64,000 nt of DNA. Origin: Utricularia gibba. Taxonomy: Eukaryota > Streptophyta > Magnoliopsida > Lamiales > Lentibulariaceae. Position numbers and translations under genes: made by a program. Numbering within the stretch: position 1 is the stretch's first letter; every line of letters begins with the position of its first letter. The notes under the pieces were generated by a model. That model saw nothing but the letters and a program-made list of their open reading frames with translations, was not told the DNA's origin and searched no databases. Below are positions 1 to 10,714 of this stretch, one piece after another. The stretch is from NCBI GenBank assembly GCA_002189035.1, contig NEEC01000013.1, forward strand, positions 1,054,001-1,118,000, in the 5' to 3' direction.

Positions 1-1052
1 GACAACTCGTTGAAAAAAAAAAAATCAAAGCTAGTTAAAAAAGGTACTCATAAATTCAAGGTATAAATTATAGGGAAGTCTTTGCCCTTGTTTCGAAATT
101 CGAAATTGTGAAGTTGCTCATAGCACTTGCAGCTCAACAAGGATGATGTTAGAAACCTCTCTTTGCAAGGTTGCTTGCATTCTAGTATGAGGACGTTTGC
201 TCAGAAATTCAGCAGGATCTAACTTCTTGAGCACATGTTTCTTCTTATTAACTATCTTGGAGACAAGAAAAAGGATTGAACAATTCTCAAAAATTGAATG
301 AGACAACCAAGACAAAAAATCTTCTTACAAAAAGTGGCAATGACTTATGTAAATATTTAAGACCAGGACACTGTTCAAAATTAAAATTTCCCTATTACCA
401 TCATGAAAGTGAGCGTCTGAAATTACCTATGACATTAGCATCAATTCCTCTTCTTCTTCCTAGTTAGGTAAAGTTAAAATCACTGGATTGAGACCCCCAT
501 AATATTTCTATAGTTAACTAGTATGAAACACTAAGTGAATTTTCATTCCAACAAGTAACTCTAGTTTGCAGGCCAGAAGTTCTATTTTCTATAACAATGT
601 ATGGAAGTCAACTAAGCACCCACATAAATCTTTCTTTCATATCTTATTGGAACCTTAAATAAGACCAATTACCCTTCCTCAAATTCTAAGTGACAATGCT
701 TTTGATCATAATAGCCCTTCATTAATTATTGATTGAAATTCAATCTATCCTTATAAAGTTGTAGAATATCATCTCAACCTCAAAATTGTAAATCCACTGT
801 GGAGACCTTGGAATTTTCCTTCTCATAAAGGATGGTCGTTGGTATAGGCTATTCACAAACAATCTCAAACAGAGTCATGTCAATGTGGCTATGCAGGTTG
901 GTGTTGTACGAATATTTTGCCTAGAATAACCAATGTGTCCATTGACTAGGTTTATCACTTGTGAAACTCTTGAGATACATTTCCATTTGTCGACAACATC
1001 GGTTTGACTATCCGATTGTGGATGATATGCTGTTGAATAATACACCTAACAT

Positions 1053-1298
1053 TCATAGCAATTCTTTCCAAAATATACTTTTAAATATCTTATCCCTATC
1101 ACTCACAATAGACTTTGACAATCCATGAAGTTTAAAAATTTCTTCAAATACTATTTTAGCAACCGAAGCATCAATAAAAGGATGCGATAGAGCAAGAAAT
1201 TGAGCATACTTAGAGAATATTTCCACCACAATCATTATCACCTGTTTTTGTCTTGATATCAGTAACCCTTCTAAAAAATCTATTGAGATATTTATCAT
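1053..1298 (-). pseudogene. Ty3/gypsy integrase core remnant
   Basis: The minus-strand reading includes VVEIFSKYAQFLALSHP and KLHGLSKSIVSDRDKIF, the integrase core around the second catalytic Asp (usual form VSDRDP.F). It lies on the 3' side of the reverse transcriptase and before the 3' LTR, as in Ty3 elements. The first Asp region and the last Glu region are not open, so this is a fragment. Confidence 0.8.
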
Positions 1299-1901
1299 AT
1301 CCGATTCAGTATAGGCATGGGTTGTAAAAGACTAGCATGTTTCCTCTGGTTTCATTTATTCTATTGAACATCACATATCTTAACGAACTCCTATATTTGT
1401 GCCTTCATACCATGCCAATAAAATTCATCAGATACACGATGGAGGGTCTTTGCATATGCTTCACGGTGAGCAGCATGGCTCATAACAATAATCTATTTCG
1501 GCAATGCCAAGTCAACTGATACATAAAACCTATCTTTATAGTAAATGATACCTTGAAAAAACTTCTACTTATCACCTATTGTCCTCCGACAAATTCCACT
1601 TCTCCTTTCCTATGTGGCAAATGAAATCTCCTAGACTCATTTACTTTGATTTTGTAGGTCGACGTGAAGTATCGAGATTTTGACAAGCTTTACTTCCTCC
1701 TGATCCCTTCTGAAGCATGACGTTCTATGATGAATTCTTGTAAAAAATCTGAAGCAACTAAAATGGGAGCTTGAGTCAATTCTAGTTTAAGAGCTTCAAA
1801 CTCATAATAAACTTGTAAGAGCTACAGTTTTGGCACTAAAATTCTAAATGAATCTATGGTAATAACTTGTGAGACTCAAGAATCCTCACACACCCTTCAT
1901 C

Positions 1902-2695
1902 TCATGGGTTTAGACTACTCAATAATAGCACATATTTTATTTGGGTCCTCCTTGATTCTCTCTTTCTACCCAACACGTGCCTCAGGTATATCACTTCGGA
2001 TTTCGTAAATAAACATTTCAACTTCTTCACAGACAAGTGATTTTCTTGTAGAATTTCAAAAATTGTATGACTGATCAGTGTGCTTCGATTCAATCACGTT
2101 GAAAATTAAAATATCATCAAAGTAAACAATCACAAACATTTGTAAATATGTTTTAAAGATATTATGCATTAAGGACTTAAAGGTAACTAGAGCATTTATT
2201 ACCTCAAACAACATCACAAAGAATTGGTAATGAGCATTGTGAGTATGAAAACCAATCTTAGGGATGTTTGATCGTTACCCAAATCTGGTGATATCCTGAA
2301 TGAATGTCCAATTTCGTAAATACTATTGCCTCATTCAATTTAGATAACAATTCGTACATTGTTGCAATAGGGAATTTTACCTTTTCTATGATTGAATTCA
2401 AACCCCTATAATCAATACGTAAACGCTAGCCTCCATCATGCTTGGTGATCAATAAAACTGGAGCAGGGAATTGAGAAGAACTCTCTCTAATCCATCGCTT
2501 GGAAAGTAGATCAGGACACTGATTTTCAATTTCCATCTTTTGAGCTTGTGGACACATATAAGGCCTCCTTGCTACTATCATCAACCCCGGTATTGATTCT
2601 TGAAAATATGTAGAGTTTGAGTTTGTCTCTTGAAAATAGTAGCATAAGCCTCGCAGATACACAATACAATTTAACCAAAAATATTTTAGGGACAA
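1902..2695 (-). pseudogene. Ty3/gypsy reverse transcriptase remnant
   Basis: Two open pieces survive on the minus strand. 2695-2426 contains PQAQKMEIENQC and WIRESSSQFPAPVLLITKHDG, the start of a gypsy reverse transcriptase. 2093-1902 contains IFEILQENHLSVKKLKC and EVIYLRHVLG, the palm end that precedes RNase H. The section between them is broken by stops. The enzyme would copy element RNA into DNA; it cannot be made intact from this sequence. Confidence 0.8.
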
Positions 2696-2819
2696 GATTC
2701 TATATGATGTAATGATGTAATCTCATGGGCATTGTCATGGTTGGGACCACAAAAGTCTTTCCTCCCATTTCAAAACTAAATCATAATTCCTCAAAAATCA
2801 TAATTCCCCAAAATCACAT

Positions 2820-3075
2820 TTAATCATTCCCAGAGAATATAACCAATTAATTATAGCCACACCATTATATCTACAAAAAATTGTTAGTCTTCAATTCTAA
2901 GGGAACAATTTCGGACGATGACAACACATGGAATTCCATCATTATTAGAAAGGATCACATTAATTCTCTTAAAAGATTCCACCTGTAAATGCAACTTGTA
3001 AGCTAATGATGCATGTACAAAGGAATGAGAACTCCCTTAATCCACCAAGAATGTTAGTTTCTTTCTATTAACATG
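2820..3075 (-). pseudogene. Ty3/gypsy aspartic protease remnant
   Basis: The minus strand reads FLVD-stop-GSSHSFVHASLA, followed by a stretch with IPCVVIVRN. This matches the LVDSGSSHSFV active-site region of plant gypsy proteases, but the codon after the catalytic Asp is TAA, so the D-S-G triad is interrupted. Further stops follow. It lies between the zinc knuckle and the reverse transcriptase, as expected in gag-PR-RT order. Confidence 0.65.
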
Positions 3076-3199
3076 GCCAAATATTTTGAGCCTCTTTAGA
3101 GATGGGTTTCTGATAGTAGCCAGTAAGGATAATTCAGGGCTTTATTCACCACCATATGTTAAGGACTCCCCATCATCCAAAGCTAATTCCAACACAATC

Positions 3200-3950
3200 A
3201 CAAATAATCATTTACACTTATGGCCAGGTTTAAACTGCACATCACAATTAAAGCACAACCATTTTGCTCTACATTCTCAAATTCAGCTCAAGGTAAATGC
3301 TCCCATACTAACTATAGAAGGGTATTGTTCTTTGCAAAAATCCTAACTTTTCTCATAGCCATTTTCACATCCTATGGTTTTGCAGGTCCTCTAGCAAACC
3401 CTTCATGTGTAAGGAGGTTTCATATGCAAAGTCCAAGTACTAACATAGAGGGAAAGATTAATGAACTTCTCATTATAGTATCCTAATCATAATCCATGCG
3501 AAGCTCTAGCAAATCCACCATGATCGACACAGCAATGTTATCATAAAAAGTGTCACAATAATCACCCTGAAACAATTCCCACGTCAAGGACAAAGTATTA
3601 TGTGAAGCTTCATAAACTAGGATTGAGCAAGACCACCCAAACTAGTTGCAACTACTTGCAATTTCTCTTCATCTACTGAAATGATAAAAAAAGAAGTAAT
3701 CCTTTTTTTTTAACCCAATGAATTGGGTTCGAAATTTCATTAAATTTGAGAACATACAAGAGGTGGGCTGCTGTTCCCCATAAGGTAGATAGCCATGGGA
3801 GCTTCATCCCCCAAAAGTTTGAGAGTGTGTGGAGTCTTTTAAGGTTTCCATTCTATTCATCAATTTCTCTAATTGAGATTGCAGTGTGTGCTGGAAGGAA
3901 TCCACACAATCCAAATGATCTTTCAAGGTTTTAAATTTTTCTACATCCAT
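3200..3950 (-). pseudogene. Ty3/gypsy gag remnant with zinc knuckle
   Basis: A minus-strand ATG at 3950 opens a stretch reading MDVEKFKTLKDH, a typical helical gag amino end just inside the primer-binding site. Further along, about 3215-3270 reads CFNC...GHKC on the minus strand, the CCHC zinc knuckle that binds RNA in gag. The frame between them is broken. Assignment rests on order within the element and the knuckle spacing. Confidence 0.6.
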
Positions 3951-4339
3951 AGATGAAGACGAGGTCGAATAAGGCAACTACTCTGATATCAAATTCTGAG
4001 GAACCTCTCCTTGCAGGGCTGCTTGCAACCTTGTACGAGGATATTCTCTCAAAAATTCAGTAGGATGTAACTTCCTGAACACGGTTTTCTTCCTATTCCC
4101 TATCTTGGAGATAGGAAAAAAGATTAAGCTATTCTTAAAGGAAACTTCAAGAACTAAGTAAGACAACCGAGAAGACAAAAAGTAATCACGACTTATATAA
4201 ATATCTAAGACCAAGACATTTTTCAAATACAAAGGTATGGTTAAGTTCTAAAGAAGTTCCAATTCCTCACAATTCCTTGTTGGCTCAATTCTTCTATTAT
4301 AGCACAGGGGTCCCTTCATAGTTGGTAGGGACATCATAG

Positions 4340-5544
4340 ATGGACAATTTATCATGTGGATATGAAGACTGCCTTACTCAATGAAACTATGAATGAAATC
4401 ATTTACTATGAGCAACCTGAAAGATATATTAAAAAGGTTGTGGAAAACAAGATATTAAAATTAAACAAGATTTTGTACGGTTTGAAGCAAACTTCTCAAT
4501 CTTGGTATGAAAAAATTCATCACTTTTTTGATGCAGAAGGTGTTTTCCTAACCAATACTAAGCAAACACTGTTTTGTAAAGAAATGAATGGAGAAAAAAT
4601 CTTAGTAAGCATTTATGTTGATGACCTATTGATTACCTATAATGACTCAACTCTAGTGGATTAACTAAAAAATAATCTCAAGTGATAGTTTCAGATAACT
4701 GACCTCTGAATCATGAACTACTATTTGGGAATATAAATTCACCAATATGTGAATAAAGGAACATTTTTGTGTCAAAGGAAAAACTCATTAGAACTAATTC
4801 AATAATTTAAGATGTAAGAAGCAAATGACTACATATGTCCCATGAACTCTAAAGGGATGTTTACTCCATAAGAAGATGAACGTGATTGTGATATTAAAAT
4901 TTATCACAGCCTTGGATGCCTTATTTACCTTAGTCACACAAAGCTTGACTTATGTCATAATGTAAACATGCTTTTCAGGTTCATGAAGAACTCCAAAGTC
5001 TCACTTTGTAGTAGCAGTCAAACAGGTTTTGAGATATGTGAAGAAAACTATTGGTTGTGTAATTTTCTACTCCTACAAGGAAAATGGATATCCAAAGCTT
5101 AAGGGCTACAAGGATCGTGATTACACAAGTAGCTATGACAGTAAGAGCACATCACGATTTTACCTAAATGTTTCACTCATCTCATGGAGTACAAAGCGAC
5201 AATCTATCATTGCCCAATCAACAGCTGAAGCTGCATATATTTCAGCTTCATTGGCTTTAAAATATCAAATCCAAATCCATTGTGTGGATAACAAGGTTAC
5301 AATTCAAATTGCAAAGATCTTCTCAGTTTAGCAAAGATAAACACATTCAAGTCAAATTTCACGCTATCCAAGATGCTATCAGACGGAAAATAATTAACTT
5401 GTAGTTTGTGGAAAGTAGTGAACAATACGCTAATATGTTCACAAAGCCCTTGGGGCGCCTACTATATGAAAGCTTTTGTTTGAGAATATGTGTGAAAAGA
5501 TTGAGGGAAATTCATGAATTATGTTCCGAGAGTGATGGGGGGAG
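4340..5544 (+). pseudogene. Ty1/copia RT-RNase H remnant
   Basis: The first piece (4356-4664) reads MDMKTALLNETMNE, LYGLKQTSQSWYEK and IYVDDLLIT: the copia reverse transcriptase from the usual DVKTAFLNG motif to the YVDD active site. Stops then break the frame. 5029-5331 reads VSLISWSTKRQSIIAQSTAE, the RNase H domain, with copia terminal motifs (SEQYANMFTKPLG) to about 5460. A polypurine tract, atggggggag, ends at 5544, directly before an LTR start. No gag, protease or integrase lies upstream, so the element is 5'-truncated. It abuts the oppositely oriented gypsy element. Confidence 0.85.
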
Positions 5545-5830
5545 TGTTGAAGGTCATTCTTGGAAATCATGAGGGAAATCTAAAGGCGGAAAGATGGAAG
5601 ATGTGAAGAAGTGGGTGGAAATTAAAGAAGCTTTTAATCATGTGATCATAACATGACTTAGACTACAAGTATGCAAAATCCTATCAATAAAAGATAACTA
5701 TTTTCCCAATCGTTTTCTTTTGTCAGGAACCACTATGAGTCTATATCTCTATTTTGAATGCTCCCACAAGATCTAAGATTCACAGAAAGAAATCTATATT
5801 CAATACTGTTGCATTATGTTTTCTTCCATG
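5545..5830 (+). repeat. 3' LTR of the Ty1/copia remnant
   Basis: The sequence directly after the polypurine tract begins TGTTGAAGG, the usual TG start of a copia LTR. The right end is a guess because the 5' LTR is missing and no pair can be aligned. Confidence 0.5.
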
Positions 5831-7113
5831 AAGCAAACTTGAGATTCATATGTGGTTCAAGTACACTCTTGAGATGCTCCTATTGAAATGGCTATGTTGC
5901 AAGTGGAGCTCTTCATGCTTTTTATTCGAATCAAGTAGAAAACATAAAATTATCAAATCAAGAATCAAATTGAAAGAAAATAATCAACAATTCCAAGTTC
6001 GAATGCCTCACAAACCAAGGTTCATACTGAATGAATTCACCAATTTTTATCAATGACGAAGAACTACAATCCATAATTCAAATCTTTCCTACCTGGTGAG
6101 CTTAATAAGATTTGAATTGAAGTTTAATTCATTACAATAAAAATGTTATTATGTTCTTATTTTTACTCGATTGTTAATAGTTTAAGAAAACTATCAAAAT
6201 GTTACACAACCACAATCGAGAAGAATTTTTCAATTACTCACTCAAATCTCATGCTCTGCTTGATAAAATAATATTTTCCTTAACTCATTGAGTTATCGCT
6301 ATCTTCATTTAAGATTATTTGTTAACCATGTAAATTTTGGCTTGGGAAAAGCTCCACTGAAAGGCCTCTCTCCCTTGATATATGCCCTATCATAATGGTT
6401 GCTTAGCTTAGAAACAGTACCATGTCCCATCAACTGGACATTATGGTATGGCAGAGAGATTTACAATAGCAAGAAATCTCAACCTAGAACATAACATGGC
6501 ATTAAATGTTACACATTGCCTTTGGATTTAGATGATGAAAACTATGCCCCTTCCGATTGCCAGAATGCATGTGAAAACACAATAGGGAGGTTATTGGAGT
6601 AATAAGGAAGAAAAGTGCAATAAGGTTAGGGGCTATAAAGAAAATGATCCAAGTGGAAAAATGAATAGTTTGATGATGTAGAAAAGAACTCAATCTAGAT
6701 AAGATTAGCACATATAATTCGAATTCAAATATATAAAGACCAAGAATTAAGGTTGAAGATTAGGGATCACAGTTGAAGTTTCTATTCGAGACCAACTAAT
6801 TTTGTTTATATCTATACCATAAATGTTTTGCCAATATGCTCCCAAAAAGCTAAAGATTGATTGATGTGTAACACACACACCAAGACTTGCCACAAGAGAC
6901 CCAGAGCTAGCAAATCTCCTACAGCATAATACCACAATTGACCAAAAATACACACAAGAAGAGCAAATCATCTAATGGAGCATCAACATTCCATTTATGA
7001 TTTCATGTTTAAACTGAATGATGGTAGAGTATTTCATCAGATTAGATAACAAGTAGAACCCCTTGAGAATTATAGGTGGCAGCACACTCAACCCAAGCCA
7101 CCAGTACTTTCAC
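5831..7113. other. Spacer without recognised gene
   Basis: AT-rich sequence with only short, unconvincing reading frames. A short ACACACACACC run occurs near 6871. I see no gene here. Confidence 0.6.
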
Positions 7114-7660
7114 TTAGGGCGCGTTTGGTTGGTGGATTTAGGTGGGTTGCAGCGTGGGATTAGACATAAACCCACGTTTGGTACGTGGGTTTCATGTGGG
7201 TAAAAATAAACCCACCTGTTGACCATAAACCGGGCGGGAACCTGTGGAGATGGGTTTAACTAAACCCGGGGGGAGGGGGGTCGATTTAGCTAAACCCAGC
7301 TCGGCACTTCCACTTTTTCCCTTGCGTGAACTACATTTGAATGCAGATCTACAACCCAGATTTGTTAGTGCTTTGCCAGTGGCGTCGCCTGTTCTTTGAG
7401 CGCAAGATGGTGGGTCTTTCGGTAAGTATGCTTTCTGTTCTTGGTGGGTTGGTTCACGGTAGCACTGCCAGAGGCCAATCACGGCAGCACCGCATACTGG
7501 ATTTTTATCTGTGAATTTCCAATTTCAGAATCTTTGGTGCTATGTCAGTGAACTTATTTTGCTCGATTTTGGTGACTGTTGAGGGGACATGGATTTTTTC
7601 ACGAAGGGTCATGTCATCTTGAGTGCGGCAGCGGCAATTTTGACTGAATACTTGGTGTAG

Positions 7661-8664
7661 ATGAATGTGTTAGTATACTTACATTGGAAGAAATATCGTA
7701 GGGGATATAGGGTGAGACGTAAGTATTCACTTACACACAAGATTCGTAGACAAGTTGAGTTTATTAGTAGGTTGGTGAGTGATGTGAACAGTGCATCCAT
7801 TGAGAATTTGAGAATCAGCCGAGATGCGTTGGGTATTTTATGTAGCCTATTAGAAACTGTGGGAGGAGCTGTGTCTCGGTGCTTCCAAAAGGTGTTGCAT
7901 GTGGTGCTTTGCTTCCATGAGGTGCTGTTAGAGACCCCAGTAGTTGATGCAGAATGTGCATCCGAAGGAAAGTTTAAAAACTTCCAGGTTGACACATCTT
8001 TCATGCTTCTTTATACGAATGTGTATCCTAAAATTGATTATGCATTTGCAGGGTTGTTTTGGAGCCATAGATGGTGCATACATCGGTATACAAGTTAACA
8101 AATGTGATGCTGCAAGGTATAGAAATCGAAAGAGGGTGATATCCACCAACGTGCTGAGTGTATGTGATGAACACATGAAATTTATATATGTGCTTGCTGG
8201 GTGGGAGGGGTCTGCTACAGATAGTCGGGGTGCTAAACGATGCACTCTCACGATCCGACGGCTTCCGTGTACGCCCAGGTATTTTACTTGTTTAGCCCTT
8301 GTGTATGTGATTCCAATGATTTTATGCACTATGTATACTTGATGACACAAGAACATATTACCTCTGTGACAATGGATATGCCAATAGGGAGGGCTTTTTG
8401 ACACCATATCGTGGAGTCCGTTACCACTTGAAGGAGTGGGGACAGGGAAATAGAGCACCCCAGAATGCCAAAGAGCTATTCAACATGCGGCATGCATCAA
8501 GCAGAAATTTGATCAAACGAGCTTGGGGCTTGATGAAGATGCGGTGGGGTATACTACGGACGGCTAGCTACTATTCCGTAGACACACAGAACCACATTGT
8601 ATTGGCATGTGCTTTACTCCATAACCTCATTCAAAATGGAGGTCCCATTGGACTTCCAGGATGA
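7661..8664 (+). pseudogene. PIF/Harbinger DDE transposase, catalytic Glu lost
   Basis: This would cut and rejoin element ends in the nucleus. An N-terminal helical region (7661-7990) resembles the family (DALGILCSLLETVGGAVSR). After an intron ending near 8051, the core reads GCFGAIDGAYIGIQV (first Asp) and AGWEGSATDSR (second Asp). A second intron (about 8280-8358) joins to YYLCDNGYANREGFLTPYRG and the C-terminal motif FNMRHASSRNLIKRAWG. Family members have Glu in VIERTFG; here the codon is AAA (Lys), so the DDE triad is incomplete. The end, LACALLHNLIQN, is normal for the family. Both introns sit where plant PIF genes often have them. I call it a dead transposase. Confidence 0.88.
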
Positions 8665-8944
8665 AGCTGGGGACACGAGTAATCTAGAAGATGTCACGAC
8701 ATGTGCTGAAGGCAATCAGGGATAGAATAGGTGGCGTGACCAGCAAGCCGGGGGGATGTACACCGAGTGGCTAGAATCCTGCAGATGCCGCTAGTGTAGC
8801 ACTGTTTTAGACATTGTCATGCTAGTGGTTTTCCTTAATTCCCGTTCAGAACCTATCGTGTTGTTTGTACTGAATTACTAAGCACAACTCTTTGCATTGC
8901 AAAGTCATGTCCTAAATTCCCATTTGTACTCCAACTTGAAATTG

Positions 8945-9490
8945 AAATTGCAGAGTATTTGATAGTTGCTGCACAAGTTGTTGGGATTGTACCATAGTGT
9001 CATGTCTTACCATGGGGTAACATGGTAACACACGGTGGATCATTGGAACCAACACCGCGATCTTCAGTTGAGGTGCTACAAAGGCTTGTACGACACCAAA
9101 ATTGTTGGCACACCACGTGTTTCATCATATCCGGTGCTGACAAAAATTAAACATTAGATGAGTGTGAAGCTAGTGCATAGTAGTGAGGGTATTTGGTAGT
9201 ACAGCAATGCGCCATTTGACCAAACACCGGGATCCATAAACTCCAGTGCTTCTGAATGCCTGGGCTATGCTGCGTTCAGTGCTGCACCGCATGTTTCCTC
9301 GTATCCGGTGCTGTCAAGTTTTAGAAGTAAATGCGTATGCAGCTGGTGCATATTAGCGTGGGTGATTGGTAGTACAACAATACTCCATTTGACCAAACAC
9401 CGCGATCCATAATATGCGGTGCTTCTAAACGCCTGAGCTACGCTACGCATTCCGCAGCACTGCGAAAACATAATCCGGTGTTCTAAGTTC
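8945..9490 (+). repeat. Diverged tandem repeat, period about 174 bp
   Basis: Two full units are evident: ttcatcatatccggtgctg at 9121 and ttcctcgtatccggtgctg at 9295, each followed by ggtagtac, ccatttgaccaaacaccg and gtgcttct at matching spacing. Partial units flank them: aacaccgcgatc near 9050 on the left and aatccggtgttct near 9472 on the right. The array lies inside the Harbinger element, downstream of the transposase. Confidence 0.7.
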
Positions 9491-9723
9491 CAAAAATAAA
9501 TTGGCATAAAATATTACAGTTATAAAATATTAATACCCCCCTTGCGCACAATAAAAGCGCCTGACATTGTGCAATTTCCAAAACAACTTCATTAATTCCG
9601 CCCATGCAACTCCACCCTTTCAGCAAACGTGCAGCAGCACCGCGAAAACAGTCTCCTTGACAACCTCTCTAGAACAGCGTCGCAACGGTAGGAACCTTTG
9701 CCCTTAGCGTTTCAAATTCTTCG

Positions 9724-10643
9724 TTGCCATCGTCAAGTAACATGTCTATTGTTTTCCAGATGTTGATGTGTGAGAAACTACGTGTCCGTTTCTCAATTCC
9801 CGATGGTTACATGATGTGGGATAAACAACCGGGCGAAACGTCGGACGGCAAACCATCATCCAGAGTTGGAGCATCGGGATTCGCCGTCAGCACCGAGAAC
9901 TTTCGGTGTGGATTGCGACTCCCCCTGCCCTCTTTCTTGGTGCACATACTTGCTGCACTCCAGATCCCACTCTCCCACCTCACACCACGTTCAGTGGTTT
10001 ACATTCTCGCATTTCTGCTGATCTGTGAAGAGGAGGGCATACCCCCGGAAATGCGTGTCTTCTTTGCGGTTTCTGTTAGTGTCCAACGTAAGGGGAGTCC
10101 GCACTGCTCGCTTCATGGAAAACCTGGTGTGGTTCTGGTTACAGACGTGAGAAGCGCATATGATGATTGGTGGACTAGTTTTGTATGGGTATGCCCACCC
10201 ATCGCTGCAGAATGGCCAACAACGTTGACAGTGTCAGAGAATGTGGGACACCCATCACGTAATCACAAACAATTACTTCGCATATTCACACGTCTTGTGC
10301 AATAGTACCCATGTTTTTTGCTGTTTTCGTTGTAGGCATAGAGGTATTGCCAAAACGTGCGACAAGGAGGTTTGTGAATTTGTTCTCTTTTAGAACAAAG
10401 TCCTTGGAGGACGTCTTGCCCTCCTTCATCAATGCCCCTAGGACACAGCATCCGTGGTGCGGAACCCCTCGACACCGTAGACAACGTAGGAGTACAAATG
10501 ATGATCCTGAGGAGGTGACCCATGAAGAGGATGAAGATGTGCAGCCAGAAGTCAAGGGCAGCATGGAGGGGCCAACACCAATCTGGACACATGACGACGG
10601 GTGGGTGCTGCCATTGCAAAGTATATCCAAATGGATAGACTGA
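9724..10643 (+). pseudogene. Plant 'putative gypsy-type transposase' domain protein remnant
   Basis: The reading from 9724 contains FRCGLRLPLPSFLVHILAAL and LTPRSVVYILAFLLICEEEG. This resembles the plant domain annotated as putative gypsy-type transposase (PF04195), where a 'GFPLPLHPF..R.L' segment precedes 'L.P..W..L..F..LC'. Its function is not established. After 10305 a second open stretch (10311-10643) continues with EDVLPSFINAP and an acidic tail (EEVTHEEDEDVQPEV). It lies inside the Harbinger element and directly precedes the HAD segment. Whether the two formed one gene is unknown. The family match is from memory. Confidence 0.5.
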
Positions 10644-10714
10644 ACGCAGAGAATATTGAACTCTGTGGTCGACTTGCATGGTATGAAGCAAGGTGGCATA
10701 TGGTGGACTGTCGA

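Larger units (their letters stand above)
140..4330 (-). mobile_element. Decayed Ty3/gypsy LTR retrotransposon
   Basis: Two related segments, about 140-475 and 3994-4330, flank a pol region read on the minus strand. They share an aligned series of motifs such as aattcagtaggat/aattcagcaggat and ctatcttggaga, so they are the 3' and 5' LTRs. Next to the 5' LTR, 3978-3993 reads TTTGATATCAGAGTAG on the minus strand, which resembles the initiator-Met tRNA primer site. Between the LTRs, in Ty3 order on the minus strand, lie gag, zinc knuckle, protease, reverse transcriptase and integrase remnants. The interior is only about 3.5 kb and is full of stops and deletions, so the element is old and inactive. 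The outer LTR limits are approximate. Confidence 0.8.
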
